A stretch of 64,000 nucleotides of DNA. It comes from Chitinophagaceae bacterium. Its GTDB lineage: Bacteria; Bacteroidota; Bacteroidia; Chitinophagales; Chitinophagaceae. The notes below the pieces were generated by a model. The model did not search any database and was not told the origin of the DNA. It was given only the letters and a program-made list of their open reading frames with translations. The stretch covers positions 1 through 64,000 of the forward strand of contig JADKJX010000003.1 in NCBI GenBank assembly GCA_016720775.1. The letters are read 5' to 3'. The translations under genes were made by a program, and so were the position numbers. This document shows, in pieces, positions 1-9,328 of this stretch. Every line of letters starts with the position of its first letter. The stretch's first letter is position 1.

Positions 1-261
1 GAATATAATTATGCGTATTACCCTGTTGTATTGCCCAGTGAAGCAGTGCTCACTAAAGTGGTTGCCCAGTTGAATAAAATGGACATCTATCCAAGAAGGT
101 ATTTTTATCCTTCACTTAATACGCTTTCTTATTTAACAAGAAAGAAGGCTTGCCCGGTATCGGAGAATTACAGTTTGCGGGTATTGAGCCTGCCGCTTTA
201 TGTAGGATTGCTGCAAGATGAAGTAGAACAAATTTCCGGAATAATCAATAGTTGCATATGA
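1..261 (+). CDS. DegT/DnrJ/EryC1 sugar aminotransferase, C-terminal part (cut by window edge)
   Basis: The frame is open from base 1 and ends at a stop at 259-261, so only the last 86 or so residues are present. The motif RRYFYPSLNTL followed by CPVSE and LPLYVGL is the usual C-terminus of PLP-dependent DegT-family enzymes that aminate keto-sugar nucleotides (FdtB/WecE-like). The catalytic lysine lies outside the window. The stop overlaps the start of the downstream wbqC-like gene by four bases, which indicates translational coupling in an O-antigen or capsule operon. The family call is firm, but the exact sugar substrate cannot be read from this fragment. Confidence 0.85.
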   Translation, partial: EYNYAYYPVVLPSEAVLTKVVAQLNKMDIYPRRYFYPSLNTLSYLTRKKACPVSENYSLRVLSLPLYVGLLQDEVEQISGIINSCI

Positions 262-961
262 CCATTGCAATAATGCAGCCTTACTTTTTGCCTTATATTG
301 GTTATTTCCAGTTGATGAATGCGGCGGACAGTTTTGTGTTGTACGATAATATCAAGTACACCAAAAAGGCTGGATCAACCGGAACAGGATGCTAGTAAAT
401 GGTAAAGACGAATATTTCAGTTTGCCTTTGCAAAAGGATTCCGACTATTTAAATGTATGTGAAAGAAAACTTGCTGAAACGGCTTTTGAGGAGAAACCGG
501 AAACCCTTCGTAAAATAAAGGAAGTATATAAAAAAGCCCCGCAGATGAAGAACATGGAGGGGATCATGGAGGAGATATTTAATAATGAAGAGAGAAACCT
601 GTTTGATTTTATTTTTCACAGCATAAAACTGGTAAATACTTACCTGGATATTCAGGCAAATATCATTGTCTCTTCCACAATACCAATTGATCACCAGTTA
701 AAGGCAGAAGACAAAGTGATCGCCATTTGCAAAGCACTGAATGCAGAAAGATATATTAATCCCATCGGCGGGCAGGAGCTTTACGATAAAGGGACGTTCA
801 AAAATCAAAACCTGGAATTGTGCTTTTTACAGTCGAAACCTTTTGAATATACCCAGTTTGGCAATGGCTTTGTTCCCTGGCTTTCCATACTGGATGTACT
901 GATGTTCAATGATAAGAATACGGTAAAGGATTATTTAAACCAAGCGTATCAATTAATCTAA
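258..961 (+). pseudogene. WbqC family protein, one frameshift
   Basis: The ATG at 258 starts MTIAIMQPYFLPYIGYFQL, the standard WbqC N-terminus. The frame stops at about 394, but the same protein continues in another frame from about 371 (GWINRNRMLVNGKDEYF) to the stop at 961. The break lies in an A5 run at about 362-367, where an A6 would restore the frame. Total length (about 234 aa) is normal for WbqC. These proteins occur beside DegT aminotransferases in polysaccharide loci and are thought to take part in amino-sugar modification, but the reaction is poorly known. All motifs are preserved, so the indel may be a sequencing error. Confidence 0.8.
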
Positions 962-972
962 AACAATAATAA

Positions 973-1940
973 ATGTTCCGCTGGAAAAAGCTTGGAAGGA
1001 TCTTTAATCCTTCTGATTATGCAAATGGGGTTTGGCTTAACGAGTTTGCCCAGGCGCCTGCAGTGCTTATATTTGAAGATATAGTAATGGTCTATTTTTC
1101 CTGTCGCCCGCCCGCTGATTCCAATGGCCAGTATGTAAGTTATTCTGCTTATGTAGACCTAGACAGGAAGAACCTGCATCACGTACTGGAAGTATCGCAA
1201 CAGCCGATCCTGCAATTAGGAACCCTGGGCACGTTTGATGAATTTGGTACCTACCCGGTATCTGTTATAAAGCATCATGATAAATACCGGGCTTATTATG
1301 GCGGATGGACAAGGTGCGAATCAGTCCCGTTTAATGTGGCCATCGGTTATGCAGAAAGTACCGATGAAGGCAAAACGTTCCAGAAGATCGGTGAGGGCCC
1401 GTTGCTTTCATACACCTTGGATGAGCCATTTATACTGAGTGGACCTAAAATCAGAAAGTATAATGATATTTTTATCTTTTATATTGCCGGAAAAAAAATG
1501 TTTTCGATAATGGTAAACCGGAACCGGTATATATATATACGATCAGGATGGCAATTTCTGCCGACGGGCATAAATTTTACAAAAACATAATAAAGACCTG
1601 GTACCATGGCGCATGGAGCAGGATGAGGCGCAGGCAAGTCCGATGTGATCTTTTTAATAATCAGTATCACATGTTTTTCTGTTACCGGGGAAGTAAAAAT
1701 TACCGGGGAAAAGATTTTGGATACCGCATTGGCTATGCCTCTTCTGCTGACCTGGAAAATTGGGTAAGGGATGATAGTAAGGCCGGAATAACAGTAAGCG
1801 ATGAAGGATGGGACAGCGAGATGGTCAGTTACCCACATGTATTTGAATTAGACGGAGAGATATACATGCTTTACCTAGGTAACCAGGTAGGAAAACACGG
1901 TTTTGGATTAGCGCAACTTCAAAAGGACCCAATAAGTTAA
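973..1940 (+). pseudogene. Beta-propeller glycosidase-like protein, copy 1, frameshifted
   Basis: The protein starts MFRWKKLGRIFNPSDY and ends with HGFGLAQLQKDPIS, about 320 residues if repaired. Repeated Tyr/Phe- and Trp-rich blade segments (VYFSCRPP, YHMFFCYRG, GYRIGYASS, WDSEMVSYPHVF) resemble five-bladed beta-propeller glycosidase-like proteins (GH43/GH130 type) often found in Bacteroidota polysaccharide loci. The frame changes at the A8 run near 1493-1500, again near 1580 (after HKFYKN), and returns near 1640. Between these points the expected sequence can be read in the other frame. Catalytic activity is not established for this subgroup. It is about half identical by eye to the next gene, so the two form a tandem pair. 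Confidence 0.65.
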
Positions 1941-1946
1941 ACGTAT

Positions 1947-2899
1947 ATGAAATGGATTAAACTGGGTAAGATTTTTGACCCCACAAAATTTGAGTTAGCC
2001 CACGATTGTTTTGAATTCCAATCACCTCAGACCCTTGTATTTGATGATTTTGTAAGAATATATTTTTCTACGAGGAAGAAAGAAGCAGATGGAAAATTCC
2101 TGAGTCATATTGCTTTCATTGAAATGGGTAAGGATTTTAAAAAGGTTCTCCGGGTTTCTGACAATACGGTGATTCCATTAGGGGAGTTGGGAGCCTTTGA
2201 TGAGCACGGGATATTTCCCATTAACCCGTTGCGGGTGGGCGATAAGATCTATGCATATACCTGTGGCTGGAGCAGAAGGGTCTCGGTATCGGTGGGAAAC
2301 ATCAACAGGATTGGCGATCAGTAACGACAATGGACTGACGTTTAAAAAAGTCGGGGCCGGGCCTGTCTTATCCAGTTCGCTGCACGAACCAATGCTGGTG
2401 GGTGATTCCTTTGTGCAGTTCTATGATAACCGGTTCCATATGTGGTATATTTTTGGGCAAAGATGGATGCCGCCTACAAAATGAACCTCCTCAAGGGGAT
2501 ACAAGATTGCCATGCAGTTTCTGAAAATGGGATCGACTGGAAAAAGATGAAGGAAAACAGATCATTCCTGATATACTAAATGAGAACGAATGCCAGGCCT
2601 TGCCAACCGTTATAAAGATTGATGACACATACCACATGTACTTTTGTTTCCGGGAAGCAACAGATTTCAGAACGAATCCAGCAAGGGGATACCGGATCGG
2701 GTATGCTTTTTCAAAAGACCTGGTGAACTGGAACAGGGATGATGAAAAAGGGGGATTACAAATTTCGCCAGACGGCTGGGATTCTGAAATGAATTGCTAT
2801 CCGCATATATTTAGCTGTAACGATAAAATATATTTACTGTATAATGGCAACCAGTTTGGAAAATATGGATTCGGAATAGCTGAACTGGTTGAGACCTAA
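1947..2899 (+). pseudogene. Beta-propeller glycosidase-like protein, copy 2, frameshifted
   Basis: It starts MKWIKLGKIFDPTKFEL and ends KYGFGIAELVET, about 317 aa when frames are joined. The same blade motifs as copy 1 are seen (VRIYFSTRK, GAFDEHGIFPINPL, YHMYFCFRE, GYRIGYAFSKDLVNW, WDSEMNCYPHIF). The frame shifts at about 2310 and again between 2460 and 2600. The 2460-2600 stretch keeps recognisable sequence (MNLLKGIQDCHAVSENGIDW) in a third frame. It sits seven bases after copy 1 and is presumably an old tandem duplicate with a related job in making or trimming the surface glycan. Function beyond the fold class is inference. Confidence 0.65.
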
Positions 2900-2916
2900 A
2901 TCAATAAAACCTGGAA

Positions 2917-3357
2917 ATGATTCAATATACCACAGGCCTGGCAACCTATTCAGATACACACTCATTTGGAAGCCTGTAAGAATAATTTCATACCTCCTTT
3001 GCAGGATACCGTTGATATCGACAGCTATGCACAAAAAATTAAATCAAAATCAATTACCTTTGAAGCCTGGCAAAATGGTCATTTGGCCGGTTTGATCGCT
3101 GCGTATTTTAATGACCCGGGTAAAGAGGTTGGTTTCATTACAAACGTTAGCGTGGAAAACGGATTTGCCGGAAAGGGATAGCGTCAAACCTGCTTAACAA
3201 CGCTGTTAGGTATACAGGAAAATGAGTTTAACGAAATAAGACTCAAAGTGCATTCATAACATTGCTATAAAGGTTATACACAAGGCATGCATTCACACAA
3301 TCCGGTACAGAAGAGGACTACCTTTTATACCGGTTAATGGTAAACCAGCAAAATTAA
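2917..3357 (+). pseudogene. GNAT-type N-acetyltransferase, several frameshifts
   Basis: The ATG at 2917 opens MIQYTTGLATYSDTH. The core segment FEAWQNGHLAGLIAAYF, then GFITNVSV, then FAGKGIASNLL across a frameshift at 3180, is the GNAT acetyl-CoA fold with its Q/RxxGxG/A-like loop (GFAGKG). The end, DYLLYRLMVNQQN with stop at 3355-3357, is in yet another frame. Repaired length is about 146 aa, normal for a GNAT. Its position after the aminotransferase and WbqC genes fits N-acetylation of an amino sugar, though this is inference. The frame is broken at least three times (near 2955, 3180 and 3240). Confidence 0.65.
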
Positions 3358-3380
3358 TTATCACTATAAAATCATTTCCA

Positions 3381-4133
3381 TTGAGTACAGCGAGAGACTA
3401 CAACAAAGAACTTAAAGACACAACCGATCATAAATATGCCTACAATTTTGATTTTGATGTGATGCATAAATTTATGATGCAGTCATTTGAGCCGTTTTTT
3501 GTTAAGGCAATTGCCTGGAATTAGGCAGTTTTAAAGGAGATTTTACCAAAAGACTTATCCCTTACTTTAGCGATATAACATGCGTAGAAGCATCCGATGA
3601 AGCGATTGCCTTTAGCCAAAAAACATTTGGCGACAACCTGACTTACGTGAACGGGCTGTTCGAAAATATTCAATTGCCGAAAAATATGATAATATCATTC
3701 TCACCCACGTTTTGAGCACCTGGATGATGCAGCGGGTGTGCTCCGCAGGATCAATGATGAGTGGCTGAGCGACAAGGGAAGATTTTTCCTGGTATGCCCC
3801 AATGCAAATGCACCCTCCCGGCAGATCGCTGTAAAGATGGGGTTGATCTCTCACAATTCTGCCATTACGCCTGCAGAAAAGAGCATGGGCATACCATTAC
3901 CTATACACTTGATACATTGGAAAGGGATGCAAGGGCAGGCGGGTTAAAAGTGGTACACCGCTCGGGTATATTTTTTAAAGCACTGGCCAATTTTCAATGG
4001 GACAGGTTGCTTAATACCGATATCATTTCAAATGAATACCTGCAGGGTTGTTATGAACTGGGCCAGGTATATCCTGATCTGTGCTCAAGCATTTTCTTAA
4101 TGTGCGAAAAGGGTAAATGTTTTTGGCGTTTAA
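3381..4133 (+). pseudogene. SAM-dependent methyltransferase, frameshifted
   Basis: The likely start is TTG at 3381 (LSTARDYNKELKDTTDHKY). The glycine-rich SAM motif (LELGSFKGDFTKRL) is readable only by joining frames near 3520. It is followed by CVEASDEAIAFSQKTFG and, after another shift, NIILTHVLEHLDDAAG and PNANAPSRQIAVKMG. This is a class I methyltransferase of the Methyltransf_23 type common in sugar loci. The frame is broken at least four times between 3520 and 3910. The natural stop appears to be TAA at 4131-4133 after a last shift, nine bases before the next gene. The substrate is unknown; sugar or lipid-linked glycan methylation is an inference from context. Confidence 0.65.
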
Positions 4134-4141
4134 AAAGGTTT

Positions 4142-5246
4142 ATGAAAAACAATGCGTTTCAAAAAATACTGATATTTACCACCTCAAAAGAGAAAAACGG
4201 GACAGCCAAGCTAAGGGATACGGTTGAAGAAGAAATTCCTGAACATTTCAAAGCCATAAGAAGTTATTCCGAATTCCTGGTTACATTATTATTCAGGCGA
4301 AACAGGATCAAGGCGGTATTTGCATTGTCGAATATGCATTTTGTCATTGCACTTTATTTCACCAGGAAGTTAAAGATCGATCGTCCGGTTGTTTTGGGTA
4401 TGTATCATCCCAACCAGTGGAAGATATACTTAAGTGATAACGTATCCAAAACACGCTACAAGGTTTTTAAACAGCTGAGTTCTCTTCTCACACATGATAG
4501 TATCATTCACAGTTCAAAGGAGGGAGTTGAATCGACTAATTTTTATTGTAATATAAAAACAGGTACGCCCACTATATTGCAGGGCCCAGCCGAAATACTT
4601 CCTTTTGATAAAAATACGAGATGACAGCAATAGCGAGATAAGAATTGTTACCATAGGAAGGCTGGTGGACTTTAAAACATGTACCATTCTTGCCATGATC
4701 AGTGCCATCGAAAAACTCAATTCGGATGAAGGCCTGAATATCACGTACGATATCTATGGAAATGGTCCCTCAGAAAAAGCAGTTGCAGACCGTATAAAAA
4801 TCTCTCCGGTAAGTGATAAGCTTAAACTGCATCCTTTTGTACCGAAGGAACAATACCTGCAGACCGTGATCCAATACGACCTGTTTTTTGGCATGGCAGG
4901 AGCGCTGATATTAGCTGCATCTGCAGGCGTACCAAGTCTTATAGCTGTGCAGGAAGAGGAAAGAGAAATATCCTATGGATTCATATCTGACTATGACCAG
5001 GAAAAAAACCCGATTTTCGGCGATCGGTCAAGGTTTGGTAATGAAAAGAAAATTTCGGAGAGCATACGTTACTATCATCAGCTGAATTTTGAAGAGAAGG
5101 AAGCACTAAGTAAAAAATGCTCACTTTCAACCGTCTCATACAGCACAGAATCAACAAAACTCAGGTTAATTCAGAAAATTGATAATGCACCCCGGATCAA
5201 TAATTTTAATGTGAGGGGCATTGGATTTCTTAAAAATATTTTTTGA
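4142..5246 (+). pseudogene. GT4 glycosyltransferase, one frameshift
   Basis: The ATG at 4142 gives MKNNAFQKILIFTTSKEKN, a typical GT-B N-terminus. The first frame runs to 4624 (ILPFDKNTR). The protein resumes one base out of frame as DDSNSEIRIVTIGRLVDFKT and ends at 5246, about 367 aa in all. The C-terminal half has the GT4 nucleotide-sugar binding pattern (VTIGRLV, YGNGPSE), but the usual EGFPxxxxEA motif is degenerate (AGALILAASAGVPSLIA). One missing base at about 4620 explains the break. It ends 16 bases inside the convergent minus-strand gene. The role is sugar addition during glycan assembly at the cytoplasmic face of the membrane. Confidence 0.7.
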
Positions 5247-6535
5247 GATCAGGATATCGGGATTCAGGGCAAGACGGATGAGCATACCTGATTATTATCA
5301 GTGCTGTGTTATTCCGGTCCGATAAAAATTCAACTAATCTGCCAGCGCTTCTTCTTTCAAAGCGCTCCTTAAGATTTGTACTGCTAAGCAGAAGAAAAAT
5401 AAAGATCCACAGAAAGGGCACTGCGGGGGCTTTATATCTTACCAGCGTTCCGAAATTAAACGTGGTGATCCCGATTATTATTCCAAGTATCAGAACAAAA
5501 AGGAACATGATATTGGTCAACAGGTTTTTTCTTAATACAGCGGTAAAATTCCTTCCCTTTTTTACCAGGGCATAAAATAAGGTCCAGAAGCAAAGAAAAG
5601 ATTCAATAGCACTCAATAAGAGAATCGGTTTATTGATCTCCCAAAGGTGGGGCCTGAAATAGCAGGTATATAAACCCAGGGGCATTTTTGTCAGCAGGCC
5701 TGCAAAGGATGTTTCTATTTCTCCAAACTCAAAAGAACTTGTATCCGAGGTAGGTCCGTAAAACTGCTGGTTCAGATTAGAAATGTCGATCAGGGAGTAT
5801 ATGTATGAATCGAAAACATCTAAATTCTGGCTGACCAGGTAAACTATGGCACCAAGAAATAAAAGCACAAAGACCTTTCCGAATAAAGATGCTGAAAACA
5901 GCCTTCGGGAGGAATCTTCCGATAAAAACAAATGCGCATGAAATTACCAGGGCATAAAAATGTAGGATTTCAAAAGAAAAATAAAAAAAAGATTTACCAG
6001 GATCAGTATAAAACTGAAAAGATTCATTTTATAATTCCTGATATTATACTTGGTTAAAACCAGGAATAATTTAAACTGGGCAATTGCTGAAATTACACCA
6101 AACCAGAAATTAAGTAAAAGGTACTTACCTAAAGATAAAGGGTATAAAATGGTGGATAAACGGGTGAGCGAAAAGTTGCCCTCCATACCCGAACCTCCGG
6201 GAACTGCTTTTAAAGATACATCCAGGTTGATTGTAGCGTTGTAATTTTCAACGGGTAAAAAAAGATACTTTATGTTTGAAATATCGGCGGATATCAGGCT
6301 CACAAAGTTTTTTGTCTCGGAGTAAACACTTACCGAATCGGCCAGTTGCCAGTAATAAACAACTAAAAGTATGTAGGTTAAAACAGCCAATATTTTCAAT
6401 GAGAAAAAAAACAAAAAGAAGTCTGGTAAAAGCAGGATTTAAACTCCTGAAAAAAAATCTTTTTAAGCAGTAAAACACTACAATGGAGTAGATGAGTAAT
6501 AAAAGAAAATCTATACCCGATATTAAATTAACCAT
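5230..6535 (-). pseudogene. Polymerase-like polytopic membrane protein, frameshifted and internally deleted
   Basis: The ATG at 6535 opens MVNLISGIDFLLLLIYSIVV. The chain continues in two other frames (FFFSLKILAVLTYILLVVYY; then ASLFGKVFVLLFLGAIVYLV) to 5230. It is a paralogue of the intact 446-aa protein at 17953-19293: FNFGTLVRYKAPAVPF here matches PNFGSLVRYKIPCMPF there, and CYFRPHLWEINKP matches TFYRPFIWESRKI. Relative to that paralogue about 50 residues are missing after LTKYNIRNYK, so at least one real deletion seems present besides indels at about 6410 and 5940. Such proteins in glycan loci are Wzy-like polymerase candidates, but no defining motif proves this. Confidence 0.6.
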
Positions 6536-6912
6536 TAATAAAATCTAGTTTATTGTTTAAAGCCTTGTCAACCACCGTAACCCTGTAACATACCTGCTGA
6601 TACCTGGAAAAAGAATGCGTAGTTCTGATCAGAATCAAGATCAACTAACTAAAACAAATGCAAACAATGGGTTTCCTGGTTCCAAAATTAAGAATACATT
6701 TTATTTAGTCGCCGCTAAGTTAGACAAATCTCTGTTCATGGTGCCTGTACAGTGGAATTTGCAGACCCAGGGTTTAATGTATTGCTCAACGGCTTTCCGA
6801 AACAAACGGAAAGACTAGTAAAAACAAAGTATTACCCGGCTGCAGCTTGCCAATAAAAAAAGCCTAAACTAAATAAGGTTCTTTATTTTTGACCTTATAT
6901 TATAAAAAGGGC
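6536..6912 (+). other. Region without an intact gene; possible coding remnants
   Basis: No complete reading frame is recognisable. On the plus strand a tract from about 6615 to 6855 reads like protein if one shift is allowed near 6728, ending KQTERLVKTKYYPAAACQ. On the minus strand a short tract ending at 6531 (YRVTVVDKALNNKLDFING) overlaps the start of the membrane protein gene as ATGGTTAA, as if an upstream gene once fed into it. Neither can be assigned to a family with confidence. A weak promoter-like stretch (TTTTTGACCTTATATTATAA) lies at 6885-6905, before the next gene. Confidence 0.4.
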
Positions 6913-8136
6913 ATGTCGAGTTTCAAAAATTACTTTCTTATTAAATTCCTTATCGGGTGGTGGTGCAGAAAGACAGGTGAGTTTGTTGATCAGCCATCTG
7001 AATATGGAGAAGGTAATATGCCTTTTTAACGAACAGAGTTACCCGGTTGCTGAAGAGAAGAGATTGTTCCTCTTTCCCCGGCTGCACAACTCCGGGTTTA
7101 TCAGGCTTGGGCTGGTACCCCTGATGCTTTTCCGGTTGTGGCGAAAAATAACTCCAAACAGACAAACGCATATTATTTCATTTTTACAGCTTTCCAATAT
7201 TGTAGGGCTTTGCTGTAAACTGATCTGGGGCTGCAGGCTTACTGTTAGTATCCGTACCACCACATCTTTATACTATAAAATATACAAGATAGGAGCGTTT
7301 ACAAAAAACTGGATCGCCTGATCTTTAAGTATGCCGATGAATTGATAACGAACTCAGAAGGATCAAAACAGGACCTGGTCGATAATTTCGGCATTGATGA
7401 AAAAAAGATACAGGTTATTGTGAATGCCTATGATATTGAGAAAATTGACGCATTGAAAATGATCCCGATTGAGGATCCTGCTATTGAAGCGCTTTTCAGC
7501 AAGTATAAAATAATCCTAAGTGTAGGAAGATTTAGCGTGGAAAAGGGCCTTGCCCAGGCTTTGAAAATATTCAAAGAGATAAGAAAGGCTGATCCCTCTG
7601 TAAAATATGTGCTAGTAGGACAGGGAGGTGAAAAGAGCAGATTATCGTCTATAGCCCGGCAACTGAGCTTAAGCGTTTACGACAAAGAAACAGATTCGGA
7701 ACCACTACTGGATGATTATGATGTTCTGTTCCTGGGTTTTAAAAATAACCCCTATCAATATTGTTACAGGGCCCGCCTATTCTTATTTCCCCCCTTTTTG
7801 AGGGAATGCCGCCTGGGCAGAAGCTTTCATCTGTGGCGTCAGTGTGTGGCATCTGATTGCAAATCCGGACCAAGAGAAGTATTATCGAATACAAGCCATG
7901 ATCGTGGATTAACCTATCCTTATTTTGAACTGGGTTACCTGATGCCGGTCTTGAATGAATCCAGCCCAGGTTCATTACTGAGTGCAGATGAAAAAAACTG
8001 GGTGGAGGTAATTAAAGAAGTGCTGGAAAATAAGGGACCTTTCCCGAGTGATACAGCGTTCCGTAAAAAAAGGGAGCAATTCGATAAAGAAAATGTTGTA
8101 AAAAAATGGGAAAAGATTCTTGATATGCCTGGATGA
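6913..8136 (+). pseudogene. GT4 glycosyltransferase, frameshifted
   Basis: The ATG at 6913 opens MSSFKNYFLIKFLIG. A one-base shift near 6955 hides the GGGAERQVSLLISHL donor-loop motif, another near 7310 joins GAFTKNW to DRLIFKYADELITNSEGSK, and a third region near 7795-7850 scrambles the EGMPLxxxEAL motif. The readable core includes ILSVGRFSVEKGL, VLVGQGGEKS and ASDCKSGPREVLSN, diagnostic for GT4 enzymes of the WcaL/GalNAc-transferase kind. Repaired length is about 408 aa. The motifs are conserved between the indels, which argues for recent damage or base-calling error. It ends 29 bases before the stop of the convergent methyltransferase gene. Confidence 0.7.
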
Positions 8137-8165
8137 CCAGTTACTGAAATACGAATAACCCCCGG

Positions 8166-9083
8166 TTAACTTTTTTTGCCAACTGCATGCCAGAAAGCAG
8201 AACTTTCCCCGAATCTTATATTGCTTAACCCCGCCTTCGTCATCATTGTTTCTATTTCCTGGCGGGTAAACCGTTGTTCCAGCTTGGTACCGAACCTGTC
8301 CAGCGAATCGTTACGGATAATATAAAAATCTTTATTGGCATAAGCCGACAGCGGGATCTTTGCGGCCAGTTTTTTAAATCCCAGGAAAGAAAAAAAACGG
8401 GATAACCAAACAAAGGGCACGTAAACAAAAAAAGCCAGCAGGTCGCAGGTAACTTTTTTGAGGGTGATGGGCATACGGCTAACCACCTTTCTTATGAGGT
8501 CTGAGAAAAAAAACAGGGACCTGAACAGGAATCCCCTGTAATCAAGATTATAGTAGAGATATACATAAAAATATCCGCCTTTTTTAATTTTTTTCACACA
8601 GTCTGTAAGTGCCATCTGCGTATTTGGAATATGGTGCAGAACACCCACACTCATTCCAAAATCAAAGGTTTCATCGGGCCAGGGAAGGGTATTAATGCTG
8701 GCCTTAGTGATGCGTGCCTTATCAGTAGAGCCCAGTAATTCATCTGCAGCAAAAACTGCGTCACTTGGATCAACGGCTTCCACGAATTTTACTTTATCAA
8801 GAAAATACTCACTCCAACGGCCACTCCCACAGCCGATATCTATCATATACGTATCCTTGTTAACAATGCTTTGATCAATGATATCAAAATATTCCTTGCA
8901 TATCTTGGCGATAGTAGGTTTGGAAAAGTGGTGAAACCGGTTCCATTCCTCACCGAAAGACCTTACGACGTCCATGTCGATATTATTATCCACTTTAGTT
9001 GAAATAAAATCAGCAATTTCCCTGGTCCTGGTTCGGTGATATCTTACTGGTTTAGCATTATAATTAACCATTCCTTTGTCCAT
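8166..9083 (-). CDS. Class I SAM-dependent methyltransferase
   Basis: This intact 305-aa protein carries motif I as DIGCGSGRWSEYFL at about residues 82-95, the acidic ribose-binding position in VEAVDPSD, and the post-motif DFGMSVGVLHHIPNTQMAL, so it belongs to the Methyltransf_11/25 group. A hydrophobic patch near residues 195-235 (FLFRSLFFFSDLIRKV; LLAFFVYVPFVWLSRFF) suggests membrane association, as in enzymes that act on lipid-linked sugars. It is transcribed away from asnB, from a 245-bp divergent intergenic region. Substrate is unknown. The first intact gene after the frameshifted left part starts here. Confidence 0.8.
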   Translation of the reverse strand: MDKGMVNYNAKPVRYHRTRTREIADFISTKVDNNIDMDVVRSFGEEWNRFHHFSKPTIAKICKEYFDIIDQSIVNKDTYMIDIGCGSGRWSEYFLDKVKFVEAVDPSDAVFAADELLGSTDKARITKASINTLPWPDETFDFGMSVGVLHHIPNTQMALTDCVKKIKKGGYFYVYLYYNLDYRGFLFRSLFFFSDLIRKVVSRMPITLKKVTCDLLAFFVYVPFVWLSRFFSFLGFKKLAAKIPLSAYANKDFYIIRNDSLDRFGTKLEQRFTRQEIETMMTKAGLSNIRFGESSAFWHAVGKKS

Positions 9084-9299
9084 TTTTATGCAATTATCCT
9101 TGTTCTTTTAAATTTCGCCTTGTCCTGTGGCCGGGATGGGAACCTGGCCTAAACAAGGTCAAATATATGAATAGAATCTGTTTTAGCTTTATTCATCGTT
9201 ACGGGATGTTTATGACGGTATAAAGTAAAAGTTTAAACCGGTGGTTTGCTGAAATTTAATAGAATATATCCAGGCGGCCATTTTATATCTTTATAAACT

Positions 9300-9307
9300 T
9301 ACCTTTG
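9300..9307 (+). promoter_or_regulatory. Candidate promoter -7 element for asnB
   Basis: TACCTTTG matches the Bacteroidota -7 consensus TAnnTTTG and lies 22 bases before the chosen asnB start. The upstream stretch is AT-rich (ATTTTATATCTTTATAAAC), but no clean TTTG -33 element is seen at 19 bases. This is moderate evidence only. Confidence 0.4.
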
Positions 9308-9328
9308 ACACTAAATTTTTTGAAAACT

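Noticed and set aside
9305..9328. asnB start at 9305
   Set aside because: It would place eight residues before the catalytic Cys, which must follow the initiator Met in class II amidotransferases.
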